Shown: positions 1 to 8,376, counted from the stretch's first letter. The stretch is DNA of 64,000 nt from Alcanivorax sp. 24 (GCF_004360225.1 NZ_SNUA01000014.1:55088-119087); one strand, 5' to 3'. A program made the numbers and translations. The notes: a model not told the origin generated them from the letters alone.

Positions 1-598
1 CGTCGGACAGTTCACGCTGATCATTACTGGTGAGAAAAACCAGGGGACGATGGCGGGCACGCACCGTACCCAGTTCCGGAATGGATATCTGAAAATCGGA
101 GAGTAGCTCCAGCAGGAAAGCCTCGAATTCCTGATCCGCCTTATCGATCTCGTCGATCAGCAGGACTACCGGCTCGTCCGCGCGCAACGCCCGCAGCAGC
201 GGGCGGGGCTCCAGAAACGTATCGCTGTAGAAGGCATCGCCAAGATCCCCGAGACGCGCCATTCCCTGCTCCAGACTCTCCGCATCCGACAGCAGGGAAC
301 TGAGCTTGTCGCGCAACAATTGCGTATAGAGCAACTGCTTACCGTACTTCCACTCGTAGAGGGCGCGGCTCTCATCCAGCCCTTCATAACATTGCAGGCG
401 GATCAGCGGCGCTTCCAGAAAAGCGGCGGCGGATTTGGCCAGCTCGGTTTTGCCCACTCCTGGCGGACCTTCCACCAGGATCGGCTTTTGTAACTGAGCG
501 GCCAGGTATACCGCCAGCGCGGTGCGTTGATCACATATATAGCCCTGGCGGGCGAAACTGGCGATCACGTCATCCACGGAATCGATACGGGTCTTCAT
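1..598 (-). CDS. MoxR-type AAA+ ATPase, N-terminal part
   Basis: About 199 residues are visible; the C-terminus lies beyond the window edge. The start is the ATG at 596-598 (protein begins MKTRIDSVDD). The Walker A motif GPPGVGKTE is near residue 45 and the Walker B motif VVLLIDEIDK near residue 140, followed by a sensor-like LTSND. MoxR ATPases work as chaperone-like AAA+ proteins, usually encoded beside a von Willebrand factor A (CoxE-like) protein, in metal-centre insertion or complex maturation. The partner gene would be downstream, outside the window. Family assignment is firm; the substrate is unknown. Confidence 0.88.
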   Translation of the reverse strand, partial: MKTRIDSVDDVIASFARQGYICDQRTALAVYLAAQLQKPILVEGPPGVGKTELAKSAAAFLEAPLIRLQCYEGLDESRALYEWKYGKQLLYTQLLRDKLSSLLSDAESLEQGMARLGDLGDAFYSDTFLEPRPLLRALRADEPVVLLIDEIDKADQEFEAFLLELLSDFQISIPELGTVRARHRPLVFLTSNDQRELSD

Positions 599-705
599 GA
601 GCGTTTGTTCTCGGTTATCCACATCCGGCTCCCCAGTGTAGGGGATTCACCGGCAGGGTCTCAGGAAGGAATGGACGCCGCCATGGCCGAAACCGACATA
701 CGGCA

Positions 706-1065
706 TCAATGCAGGACGGTATCGTCTCCCAACACCACGTCAAAACGTGGCGGCGCTTCCTCGATCTCCTCCTCGTTCTCACCGGTGACGTCGAAGCGCA
801 ACGAATGCACCTCGCCATCAATCATATCCGGGATACGGTCGAGAAAATCATCCAGATGATCGGAATCGAAATGACGCTCCAGGGCATCCAGATTACGCCA
901 CTGTTGCCATAACATGATGACCCGGGGGGAATCCGCCTGTACGTAGACTTCGTATGAAACGCAGCCTTCTTCCAGACGTGCCTCGCTGGCCAGAGTCTGG
1001 ATCAGTGCCAAGGCGTCATCCCGCAGATCATCCCGCACTGGAATGAGCCCTTTGACGATTACCAT
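706..1065 (-). CDS. ABM-domain (YgiN-like) monooxygenase family protein
   Basis: 119 residues. The chosen ATG at 1063-1065 gives MVIVKGLIPV and follows a good ribosome site (CCTGGAGC); an in-frame extension to 1170 would run through a GC-rich hairpin and is rejected. The sequence fits the antibiotic-biosynthesis monooxygenase/YgiN fold: EEGCVSYEVY followed by LWQQWRNLDALERHFDSDH, the usual beta strand and helix of this roughly 100-residue dimeric ferredoxin-like family. Members include cofactor-free quinol monooxygenases, haem-degrading enzymes and stress proteins, so the substrate is undetermined. An acidic tail (GENEEEIEEA) extends beyond the core. It is transcribed on the same strand as the upstream TetR gene, but a strong hairpin separates them. 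Confidence 0.75.
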   Translation of the reverse strand: MVIVKGLIPVRDDLRDDALALIQTLASEARLEEGCVSYEVYVQADSPRVIMLWQQWRNLDALERHFDSDHLDDFLDRIPDMIDGEVHSLRFDVTGENEEEIEEAPPRFDVVLGDDTVLH

Positions 1066-1118
1066 TGTGCTCCAGGAAATAGATTGGGAAAGACGGCTAT
1101 TGTAGCACAAAGGGCGCG

Positions 1119-1157
1119 GGCCCGCTGGCGGCCTGGTTCCCAGGCCGCCAGCGGGCC
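1119..1157 (-). terminator. Perfect 18-bp hairpin between TetR and ABM genes
   Basis: Arms 1119-1136 and 1140-1157 are perfectly complementary with a 3-nt loop (TTC). It starts 13 bp after the TetR stop codon. On the minus strand it is followed only by CGCGCCCTTTGTG, so the U-tract is poor. It could stop transcription from the regulator gene or insulate the ABM gene, which has a TACAAT -10-like hexamer just downstream. Confidence 0.55.
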
Positions 1158-1169
1158 GCCGGAAGACCA

Positions 1170-1802
1170 CTAAAGGCGCTCACCCTGAGCCCAGCGACGC
1201 CCTCCCAGGGCCAGGATCGCCAGTTGCTCCACCGCGTTGGCGGCCAGTTCCTCGCGCCGCGCCGGAGAGACATCCAGCATCGCCACGCCAAGTCCGAACA
1301 TCAGCGACACCGCTGCTTCCGCCTCACGCTCGGCGGGCACCGCCGGGCGCCCCTGGGCCGCCACCACCGAGCGGATATCCTCGGCCAACTCATCCACCAG
1401 CAATTGCAGCTCACTGTGAATACGGGCCCGATAGCGCCGGCTGCGCCCAAGCCGCTGCTGCAGCAACAGGCGAAACTCGCCTTCGTTGGACAGAATGAAG
1501 CGGCCGAAACGTCCCACCAACTCCTGAATCGCCTGGCGTGGCCCGATCTCGATCATGCTGCGCCGCCCCTCCGACATGGCCACACGCAGCCGAAAGCAGG
1601 CCTCGTCAATCAATGCCAACCCCAGCGCTTCCATATCGGGAAAATGGTTATACAGAGACGTGGCGGCGAGGCCGGCTTCACGAGCCACCTCGCGCAATCC
1701 CAGACTGTCCAGGCCCCGCCCGCCAGCCATCAATTGCCGGGCCGCGCCCAGAATCCGTTCGCGGGTTTCCTTTTTCTGCTTTTGTCGCAGGGTTTCCGTC
1801 AT
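1170..1802 (-). CDS. TetR-family regulator, FabR/DesT-like
   Basis: 210 residues from the ATG at 1800-1802; the only upstream in-frame start is a TTG at 1811. The N-terminal helix-turn-helix (about residues 15-60) contains REAGLAATSLYNHFPDMEALGLALIDEA, split here as REAGLAATSLYNHF and PDMEALGLALIDEA. This resembles the recognition region of FabR, the repressor of unsaturated fatty acid genes, whose family binds acyl-CoA or acyl-ACP. The gene is divergent from the fatty acyl-CoA reductase. A palindrome at 1807-1824 overlaps its own 5' leader and a near-identical one lies in front of the reductase, so I infer autorepression and repression of the reductase. Ligand is not shown by the sequence. 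Confidence 0.85.
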   Translation of the reverse strand: MTETLRQKQKKETRERILGAARQLMAGGRGLDSLGLREVAREAGLAATSLYNHFPDMEALGLALIDEACFRLRVAMSEGRRSMIEIGPRQAIQELVGRFGRFILSNEGEFRLLLQQRLGRSRRYRARIHSELQLLVDELAEDIRSVVAAQGRPAVPAEREAEAAVSLMFGLGVAMLDVSPARREELAANAVEQLAILALGGRRWAQGERL

Positions 1803-1806
1803 TCTC

Positions 1807-1824
1807 AACAAACAACTGTTAGTT
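1807..1824. promoter_or_regulatory. Predicted operator copy 1 (TetR leader)
   Basis: AACAAACA-AC-TGTTAGTT: an inverted repeat with 7 of 8 half-site positions matching and a 2-bp spacer, immediately upstream of the TetR start codon. It shares its right half-site exactly with the copy at 1913-1930. Placement over the leader fits autorepression. Confidence 0.65.
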
Positions 1825-1883
1825 ATTACTTATCCCTATATAGCCATAAAAGGCAGGCTTCTTGCAACAGCCTGGGGAGGCTG

Positions 1884-1912
1884 TTGACATTAGAAGGTAA
1901 TGACCACAAAAT
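1884..1912 (+). promoter_or_regulatory. Predicted promoter for the fatty acyl-CoA reductase
   Basis: TTGACA at 1884-1889, 17-bp spacer, CAAAAT at 1907-1912. The -10 element directly abuts the operator palindrome at 1913-1930, so a bound repressor would block initiation. A separate perfect 9-bp inverted repeat (1865-1873/1878-1886, loop GGGG) overlaps the -35 element. Confidence 0.5.
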
Positions 1913-1930
1913 AACTAACACTTGTTAGTT
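1913..1930. promoter_or_regulatory. Predicted operator copy 2 (upstream of reductase)
   Basis: AACTAACA-CT-TGTTAGTT, a perfect 8-bp inverted repeat with a 2-bp spacer. Size and symmetry suit a TetR-family dimer. The only other copy I saw in this window is at 1807-1824, in front of the divergent TetR gene. Confidence 0.7.
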
Positions 1931-2055
1931 GTAAAAACGAGACCGGTCCACGCTGGTATCGTCCGGACAAGGGGCGCATCATCGATCAGGTGCCCGGCAA
2001 GATCGCCAAACAGGCTCTACAACAAATCGTGCGTGCTAACGAGGGACTGACCACC

Positions 2056-4062
2056 ATGAATTATTTCGTCACAGGGGCCACCGGCTTCATCGGCCGCTTT
2101 CTGGTTGCCCGGCTTCTGAAACGGGAAGGCAGCCGGGTCTTCGCCCTGGTTCGTCCGGGCTCCGAATACAAGCTGGAGGCGCTGCGGCGACGCCTGGGCG
2201 TGGAGGAGCAGCGCCTGGTGCCGATCACCGGTGATCTGACGAGAAAAAGCCTGGGGCTGAGCAAGCGGGACCTGGATGACCTGCGCGGCCAGATTGACCA
2301 TTTTTTCCACCTGGCGGCGATCTATGACCTCAATGCCGACGAGAACACTCAGCGTTACACCAATATCGAAGGCACCCGCCAGACCCTGAAACTGGCGGAA
2401 CAGTTGCAGGCCAGCTGTTTCCATCACGTTTCCTCGGTAGCCGCCGGCGGGCTCTATCCCGGCACCTTCACCGAAGACATGTTCGAAGAAGCCACCGGCC
2501 TGGACAATCCCTACCTGCTGACCAAGCATGAATCGGAAGCGCTGGTGCGCCAGGAAAGCCAGATACCCTGGCGCATCTACCGGCCGTCTCTGGTAGTGGG
2601 CCATTCCCAGACCGGGGAAATGGACAAAATCGACGGCCCGTACTATTTCTTCAAACTGATCCAGAAGCTCAAGGATTACCTTCCCAACTGGTTCCCGCTG
2701 GTGGGCGTGGAAAGCGGCCATTTCAACATCGTTCCAGTGGATTTCGTGGCCAACGCACTGGATCACATCGCCCATCAAACCGACGGCAATGGTCAGTGTT
2801 TTCACCTGACCGCCGGGCGCAGCTATAACTTCAGCGAGGTGATGGACATCATCGCCGGTGCCGCCCAGGCGCCGCGCATGCCGGTGCGCCTGGATAATCG
2901 TGTCTTCAACGCGGTACCCGGTTTCGTCAGGAAAGGCGTCAACGCACTGACACCGAAAGCCCTGATCAACCAGTTGCTGGAAAGCCTGGATATTCCCCCC
3001 ACCATCGTTCAATTCCTGACGTTCCCGACCCAGTATGACAATCAGCGGGCCAGGGCCGCACTGGAGGGCAGCGGCATTGAAGTGCCGGATCTGGAAAGCT
3101 ACATCCAGCAGTTGTGGGATTTCTGGGAAAACCACCTGGACCCGGAACGGGATCAACGTGAGGATGAATTGCAGCCGTTGCCATCGCTGCCGGACAAGGT
3201 GGAAGACAAGGTGGTACTGATCACCGGAGCCACTTCCGGGATCGGCAAGGCCTCGGCCCTGAAGCTGGCTCGCGCCGGCGCCACCGTGCTGGTGGTGGCC
3301 CGTACTCCCGAAAAACTGGAGGAAACCCTGCACGAGATCAAGCAGGTGGGGGGCATCGCCCGGGCCTACCGCTGCGACGTCTCGAAGCTGGAGTCCGTGG
3401 ACGACCTGGTGAAAGAGGTCCTGGAGGATTACGGCCGGGTCGATATCCTGGTGAACAACGCTGGCCACTCCATTCGCCGCTCGGTGGTCAACTCGGTCTA
3501 CCGCTTCCACGATTTCGAGCGCACCATGCAGCTGAACTATTTCGGCTCCTTGCGGCTGATCATGCGCCTGCTACCGAGCATGCTCGAACAGGGCAGCGGG
3601 CACGTCATCAATATCTCCAGTATCGGGGTTCTGACCAACGCGCCGCGTTTCTCCGCCTATGTGGCGTCCAAGGCCGCGCTGGACTCGTTCACCCGTTGCG
3701 CCGCCAGCGAGCTGGCTCACCAGGGTATCCGTTTCACCACCATCAACATGCCTCTGGTGCGCACGCCGATGATCGCGCCCACCAAGCTGTACAATCACGT
3801 GCCCACCATCAGCCCCAGCCAGGCGGCGGACATGATCTGCGACGCCATCGTGCGCCAACCCAAACGGATCGCCACCAGTCTCGGCGTTCTCGGCCAGGTG
3901 ATGCACTTCATTACTCCACGGGCCACGGAAACGATCATGAACACCGGCTACAAACTGTTCTCCGACTCCGCCGCCGCGATGGGGCGACGCGAGCGCACGC
4001 CGAAGCGGATCAGCCGGGAGCAGGCGGCCTTCTCGCGGCTGTTCAAGGGGATTCACTGGTAG
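2056..4062 (+). CDS. Fatty acyl-CoA reductase, alcohol-forming, two-domain
   Basis: 668 residues from ATG 2056 (ribosome site GAGGGA at 2041); an upstream in-frame start at 1990 lacks support. The N-terminal extended SDR domain (about 1-370) opens with the NAD(P) motif TGATGFIG and has the catalytic YLLTKHE. The C-terminal classical SDR domain (about 385-640) has TGATSGIG, NNAG and YVASK. The whole protein, including the start MNYFVTGATGFIGRFLV and the end FKGIHW, closely resembles from memory the roughly 660-residue Marinobacter enzyme. That enzyme reduces fatty acyl-CoA to fatty alcohol with NADPH for wax ester synthesis. The N-terminal domain is thought to reduce acyl-CoA to aldehyde and the C-terminal one aldehyde to alcohol. 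Control by the adjacent FabR-like regulator is inferred. Confidence 0.9.
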   Translation: MNYFVTGATGFIGRFLVARLLKREGSRVFALVRPGSEYKLEALRRRLGVEEQRLVPITGDLTRKSLGLSKRDLDDLRGQIDHFFHLAAIYDLNADENTQRYTNIEGTRQTLKLAEQLQASCFHHVSSVAAGGLYPGTFTEDMFEEATGLDNPYLLTKHESEALVRQESQIPWRIYRPSLVVGHSQTGEMDKIDGPYYFFKLIQKLKDYLPNWFPLVGVESGHFNIVPVDFVANALDHIAHQTDGNGQCFHLTAGRSYNFSEVMDIIAGAAQAPRMPVRLDNRVFNAVPGFVRKGVNALTPKALINQLLESLDIPPTIVQFLTFPTQYDNQRARAALEGSGIEVPDLESYIQQLWDFWENHLDPERDQREDELQPLPSLPDKVEDKVVLITGATSGIGKASALKLARAGATVLVVARTPEKLEETLHEIKQVGGIARAYRCDVSKLESVDDLVKEVLEDYGRVDILVNNAGHSIRRSVVNSVYRFHDFERTMQLNYFGSLRLIMRLLPSMLEQGSGHVINISSIGVLTNAPRFSAYVASKAALDSFTRCAASELAHQGIRFTTINMPLVRTPMIAPTKLYNHVPTISPSQAADMICDAIVRQPKRIATSLGVLGQVMHFITPRATETIMNTGYKLFSDSAAAMGRRERTPKRISREQAAFSRLFKGIHW

Positions 4063-4115
4063 CGGGTTCGTTCCGCGCGATGGTGGCGGCCGCCAGGGAT
4101 GGTGGTCATAAAAAG

Positions 4116-4137
4116 GTTCATCGCGGTTTAGCGGGAA
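4116..4137 (+). repeat. Dispersed 22-bp intergenic repeat, copy 1
   Basis: GTTCATCGCGGTTTAGCGGG plus AA, shortly after the reductase stop codon. Related copies lie at 18812-18833, 19591-19612 and, inverted and diverged, 19889-19908. All four are intergenic. Confidence 0.65.
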
Positions 4138-4201
4138 ACGGCCTTGCCTTCCATCATGGACAGCGGAGCCGTATTACGCCCGCTAGTAGACGTCCATTCC
4201 G

Positions 4202-4228
4202 GTCATTCCAGTCATTCCAGTCATTCCG
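4202..4228 (+). repeat. Three tandem 9-bp units
   Basis: GTCATTCCA repeated at 4202, 4211 and 4220, the last with one change. It is short enough to be simple slippage in an intergenic stretch. Confidence 0.6.
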
Positions 4229-4244
4229 CTATGAACCATTAAAA

Positions 4245-4265
4245 AAGGCCCCGCCGTGGGGCCTT
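4245..4265 (-). terminator. Rho-independent terminator of the epoxide hydrolase-like gene
   Basis: AAGGCCCC/GGGGCCTT stem with 5-nt loop. On the minus strand the stem is followed by a T-tract (the A-run at 4239-4246 on the plus strand). It lies about 90 bp after the stop codon at 4357. Confidence 0.75.
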
Positions 4266-4356
4266 GAAAAGCCGGATATACCGGAAGCATACGCAGCGGG
4301 GCTTGCGCCCCGGAGAGAATAGTCTCCGATTCACGCCCGGGCCCCCTTGATGCAGA

Positions 4357-5340
4357 TCAGGGTTCGGGGTGATCCCCTCCGGGCGGCGCCGCCTCCGCCA
4401 GAAACGCGAGTATTTCCCGATTCACTTCCGCGGCCTGCTCCATCTGGATCCAATGCCCGCACTGGTCCAGGACCACGGTATTCAAATTCGGCACATAGTC
4501 CGGCATGCGCGCCAACGCCTTCTGACTGAACATTAGTACCGGATCCTGCATGCCACCGAGAAACAGCACCGGCGCCTGAATCGCCCAGTTGTCGTCAGCG
4601 CGGCTTTCTTCCCAGGATGCATCCATGGCCCGGTACCAGTTGAGCGCCCCGGTAAACCCGGTCTTTTCGAAGCGGGCCACGTAATAATCCAGGTCTTCCT
4701 CACGCATCCAGCGCGAGGGCCGCGCCGGCACGCGCATGGAATCCAGCACACCGCTGTCATCCGGTGCCACCTGGAAATTGGCCATGCCTTCGGCGGACAG
4801 ATTGTGAAACAAGGCCCTCAGGCTATATCGAATGTCCTCTCCAAGCTCGTTTTCCGGCACCTCGGCCTGCTGGAAATAAAGCATGTAAAAGAAATGGTCG
4901 CCGAACAGGTCCCGCATCGTTTCCGTGGGCGGGCGTGGCGCGGGGCCGCCATAGGGAACCGATAGCCCTACCACCGCCGTTACCCGCTCCGGATAGGTTC
5001 TGGCCACGTCCCAAGCCAGTGCACACCCCCAATCATGCCCTACCAGCACCGCCCGCTCGGTGCCAAGCACCTCGATCAGAGCCACCACATCCGCGGCCAG
5101 ACGGGACAGACGGCAGTCCTCCACCGTCGCCGCGCCCCGGGTTTGGCCGTAACCACGTAAATCCGGCGCCACCGCGTGGTATCCGGACTGAGCCAGCACC
5201 GGCAGCTGATAGCGCCACGAGGCCCAGCACTCCGGGAAACCGTGCAAACACAACACCAAAGGGGCACCCTCGGCGCCCGCCTCGGCAATGTACATATCCA
5301 GACCATTGGCGGGCACTCGCCGCTCTTTTATAAATCCCAT
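4357..5340 (-). CDS. Alpha/beta hydrolase, epoxide hydrolase-like
   Basis: 327 residues from ATG 5340, preceded by AGGAAA at good spacing; an in-frame extension to 5463 lacks a ribosome site. HGFPE (near residue 34) forms the oxyanion region and VGHDWGC (near 100) places an Asp at the nucleophile position, typical of soluble epoxide hydrolases and haloalkane dehalogenases. The late acid is probably the Asp of GGMQDPV and the base the His of QCGHWIQME. The tyrosine-rich cap region (DLDYYVARF, LNWYRAMD) fits epoxide opening by lid tyrosines, so epoxide hydrolase is preferred over dehalogenase. No signal peptide is seen. It would hydrolyse epoxides to diols, plausibly from alkene or terpene oxidation. 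It is convergent with the reductase gene. Confidence 0.85.
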   Translation of the reverse strand: MGFIKERRVPANGLDMYIAEAGAEGAPLVLCLHGFPECWASWRYQLPVLAQSGYHAVAPDLRGYGQTRGAATVEDCRLSRLAADVVALIEVLGTERAVLVGHDWGCALAWDVARTYPERVTAVVGLSVPYGGPAPRPPTETMRDLFGDHFFYMLYFQQAEVPENELGEDIRYSLRALFHNLSAEGMANFQVAPDDSGVLDSMRVPARPSRWMREEDLDYYVARFEKTGFTGALNWYRAMDASWEESRADDNWAIQAPVLFLGGMQDPVLMFSQKALARMPDYVPNLNTVVLDQCGHWIQMEQAAEVNREILAFLAEAAPPGGDHPEP

Positions 5341-5646
5341 CGTAATTTCCTGGAACCCGCTTTCCCGGGACAATACTCCCGGAACTACCCGGCTACCGGA
5401 TGCACAAGGCATCCTCCGCCGAAGCCCGTCATGCTGGTTGGGTGGAAACGAGGCCCATTCCATGGTTCCCTAACCTGCGCCATTCTGGCAATGTGACACC
5501 GGAACCGCAGCCTGGCAAGCCGCCGACAGGGGACACGCCTTGATCTTCTCCTCCGCGAAGCGGCCATTCAGGTAGAATACGGAATACGGGTAGCAAATAC
5601 CGAGAGAAAGTAGCAATAGAAAGTACCGATAGAGAATACCAACACG
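5341..5646. other. Divergent intergenic region, epoxide hydrolase / cyclase
   Basis: No gene is supported. From about 5589 to 5640 the plus strand is purine-rich, with near-direct repeats of TAGCAA (5591, 5611) and TACCGA followed by AGAGA or TAGAGA. It must hold promoters for both flanking genes, but I see no convincing -35/-10 pair. Confidence 0.5.
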
Positions 5647-7254
5647 GTGTCGACGGCACCCGGCCCGGTTATGAGCCGCCCCCGGCAAGGGTACGGCGAT
5701 ATTGCCTCAAGCTTCGGCGAAGACGGGCACTCCCAAACGGGCTCTAGGAACAGCAGCGTGGACGATTCTTCAAAACAACAACCGCAACAGAGCAAGCACC
5801 GGCTCAGCCGGCTGTTGCGACCTTACCTGCCCGCCTATTTCCCGGTTGCCTGGAAAATGGGCCTGTCGATCTCGGCGATGCTCCTTCTGGGCATGGCCGT
5901 TCTCGGCACTCTGCTGCTGAACAACCAGCTGGAACGCATGCGCCAACAGGCGGACAGCTTCGGCGGCGCCATAGCCTCCCAATTGGCGCATACCGCCCGT
6001 GAACCTCTGCTGGCCGAGGATCGTTTCCTGCTCAAGGTGCACATCAACAACCTGGTTCGCAGCGACAATATTTATGGCGCCACCCTGTTTGACCGGAACG
6101 GCGACTTGATCGACGAAGCCGGCGTGCAGCCGACCCAACGCGGACCGCAGAGCGAGGCGGGCGTCAGCCGCTGGACCATGGCCGACGCCCCCATGAGCAC
6201 TTATATTTCTCCGGTTATGGTGAACGATACTCAGGTCGGCGCGGTGGCGATCACCCTCTCCGATCAACCTATCGCTCTGGCCCAGAAAGAAGTCCGGACC
6301 GCCATGATCACCGCCACCGTGATCATGGGCCTGATCGCCATCATCGCTTCTTTCGTGATCAGCCGCCGGTTGTCCCAGCCGATTCGTGATCTGCTGGCCG
6401 CCACCAGCGCCATGCGGCGCGGCGACTTGCAGTTCCGTATCCACGAACGCCGCAATGACGAGATCGGGCTGCTGATCGAGGCCTACAACAGCATGGCTCA
6501 CAGCATGCTGGAGAAAGACCAGGTGGAAAGGGTTCTGCAGCGCTTCGTCAGCCCTTCGGTGGCGAAAAGCATGATGGCCGACCTGGACCAGGTCACTCTC
6601 GGCGGACGGGATGTCAACGCCACCGTGGTGTTCGCCGATATTGTCGGCTTTACCCGCTTGTCGGAGAGTCTGGCACCGGAAGCCGTGGCCCACATGCTCA
6701 ACGTTTACTTCGACGCCATCGCCTGGGCGGCGGACTCCTATCGCGGCACCATCGACAAATATATGGGCGACTGCGCCATGATTGTGTTCGGGGTGCCGGA
6801 AGAGGATCCGGAGCACTTGTTCCATGGCCTCTGCTGCGCGGTGATGATCCAGCGCCTGATCCAGCGCCTCAATGAGCACCGTCAGGCCCGGGGCCTGACC
6901 ACCGTGGAATTCCGTATCGGTATCAATTCCGGCGCCATGCTGGCCGGCAACCTGGGCTCCCGTGATCGCATGCAGTACACCGTGGTCGGCGATACCGTGA
7001 ATCTGGCATCCCGGCTCTCAAACATGGCCGCCGCGGGAGAAATCATTGCCGCCGCCTCGGTGTTCAAGGACGCCAATATTGCCCCTCGGGTGCGGGCCCT
7101 GGAGTATGGCTCCATGCGCGTTCGTGGCCGACAGGAGCCGGTCAGCACCTATCGGGTCAACGGTGTGCACGCCCTGTCCGAAACCCTGATGGAGCAACGC
7201 ATCGCCCAATTCCTGACCCGCCTCAATACGGACGGCCACCGTGCATCGTCCTGA
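5647..7254 (+). CDS. Membrane class III adenylate/guanylate cyclase with HAMP
   Basis: 535 residues from GTG 5647; an ATG at 5671 (residue 9) is an alternative and neither has a strong ribosome site. Order: a polar cytoplasmic N-terminus, TM1 about 70-92, a periplasmic sensor segment about 93-218, TM2 about 219-240, a HAMP linker (SRRLSQPIRDLLAATSAM onward), then the catalytic domain from about 315. FADIVGFTRLSE (near 328) and KYMGDCAMIVFG (near 373) carry the two metal-binding aspartates. GDTVNLASRL (near 449) holds the Asn position that orients the transition state. The Lys in DKYMGD favours ATP as substrate, so cAMP is the likely product. The stop overlaps the start of the lipoprotein gene by 14 bp, implying co-translation. 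Confidence 0.9.
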   Translation: MSTAPGPVMSRPRQGYGDIASSFGEDGHSQTGSRNSSVDDSSKQQPQQSKHRLSRLLRPYLPAYFPVAWKMGLSISAMLLLGMAVLGTLLLNNQLERMRQQADSFGGAIASQLAHTAREPLLAEDRFLLKVHINNLVRSDNIYGATLFDRNGDLIDEAGVQPTQRGPQSEAGVSRWTMADAPMSTYISPVMVNDTQVGAVAITLSDQPIALAQKEVRTAMITATVIMGLIAIIASFVISRRLSQPIRDLLAATSAMRRGDLQFRIHERRNDEIGLLIEAYNSMAHSMLEKDQVERVLQRFVSPSVAKSMMADLDQVTLGGRDVNATVVFADIVGFTRLSESLAPEAVAHMLNVYFDAIAWAADSYRGTIDKYMGDCAMIVFGVPEEDPEHLFHGLCCAVMIQRLIQRLNEHRQARGLTTVEFRIGINSGAMLAGNLGSRDRMQYTVVGDTVNLASRLSNMAAAGEIIAAASVFKDANIAPRVRALEYGSMRVRGRQEPVSTYRVNGVHALSETLMEQRIAQFLTRLNTDGHRASS

Positions 7255-8299
7255 TTCATCACGCCGCCCCGGATTGCTTTTGCTGGCCGGAGCGCTCGCA
7301 CTGAGCGCCTGCCAAACCACGCCGCCACCGCCGGAAGTCGCCGAGAAGACCCTGGAGCAGGTACTCCATGAGCACCGTTACCGGGAAGCACTGACAATGC
7401 TGGATGAGCGCCTGCGACAAGACGCCCCGGATCATGCGGCACTGAGCCAACAGCGGGAAGACATCATCAAGGCGAGCCGCGAATATCGGGACCAAACCCT
7501 GGCGGAAGCACAGCGCCTTGCCGGGCAGGAACAGTGGCGTGAGGCTCAGGGACTACTGGAATCCACCGGCGGCCATTTGATCTATCCCGGCCCGCTGGTG
7601 GCCTTGCGTGAGTCACTGCATCAGCAAGAGGCACGGCGCCTGCGGCAACGTCTTTCCGAATGGTGGCAGGCCCAGGCCCGCGCCCTGTTGGACAGCGCCT
7701 CCCTGGACAGCACACTCCCCGGCTACACCCTGCCGGAAGCGGGGCAGACCCTCGAGCTTCGCCAGACTCTGCGGGCCGACCTGGCCGAGCGACTCACCGA
7801 AGCGGGTAACGCCTACGCCGCGCAGGGGGACTGGTCACGGGCACAACGGGCTTTGCATCTGGCCCACCAGCTACAACCGGATCGACCCGCGCCCGAGGCC
7901 CTGAACCAAGCGCAGCAGGTGTTGGCCCAAGCCCGCCACAGAGCCGAGCAACAGCAGACCCAACGCCAACAGCAACGCTCGGAGTCTTTAATGGCCGCCT
8001 ACCGCGAAAGCGGCTCGCTGCAGGATCTGCTGGCAATACGGGAATACCTGCGCACCACCCCCAACAACCATCTCACGGCGTTGCGCGACGAGGTGGAGAC
8101 GCTTTTCCGAGAGCGTTACAACAAGGATATGGCCACCGGGGATGCGCTCTACGCCCGTGGTGAATATCAGGCCGCGTACGCCATCTGGCAGGAGCTCAAG
8201 CCCCTGGCACCGGACAACGTGGAGCTCAACAAGAAGCTGGAAAGAACCCGGCGGGTACTCAACAATCTGCGCGCCCTGGACGCCACCTCATCGGAATAG
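7241..8299 (+). CDS. Lipoprotein with TPR-like helical repeats
   Basis: 352 residues from GTG 7241, overlapping the cyclase gene by 14 bp. The signal sequence GLLLLAGALALSAC gives a lipobox with Cys24, so an acylated envelope protein is expected. Ser at +2 is absent (CQTT); outer-membrane sorting by the usual +2 rule is therefore likely. The mature part is almost all helical and rich in Gln, Arg and Ala, with TPR-like segments (HRYREALTMLDERLRQDAPD; GNAYAAQGDWSRAQRALHLA; GDALYARGEYQAAYAIWQEL). Such repeats usually bind proteins. The tight coupling suggests it may signal to, or be controlled with, the cyclase's periplasmic domain. I recognise no named family. Confidence 0.8.
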   Translation: MHRPDSSRRPGLLLLAGALALSACQTTPPPPEVAEKTLEQVLHEHRYREALTMLDERLRQDAPDHAALSQQREDIIKASREYRDQTLAEAQRLAGQEQWREAQGLLESTGGHLIYPGPLVALRESLHQQEARRLRQRLSEWWQAQARALLDSASLDSTLPGYTLPEAGQTLELRQTLRADLAERLTEAGNAYAAQGDWSRAQRALHLAHQLQPDRPAPEALNQAQQVLAQARHRAEQQQTQRQQQRSESLMAAYRESGSLQDLLAIREYLRTTPNNHLTALRDEVETLFRERYNKDMATGDALYARGEYQAAYAIWQELKPLAPDNVELNKKLERTRRVLNNLRALDATSSE

Positions 8300-8376
8300 T
8301 CCGCTTGCGACAAGCGCTCACTCACCGAAGACGGGAAGAACGGGAAGCGGCGGGAACCCAACCGCTCCCGCGAGGC

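Noticed and set aside
2017..3510. 497-codon open frame antisense to the acyl-CoA reductase
   Set aside because: Complete overlap with a convincing SDR protein; no protein features.
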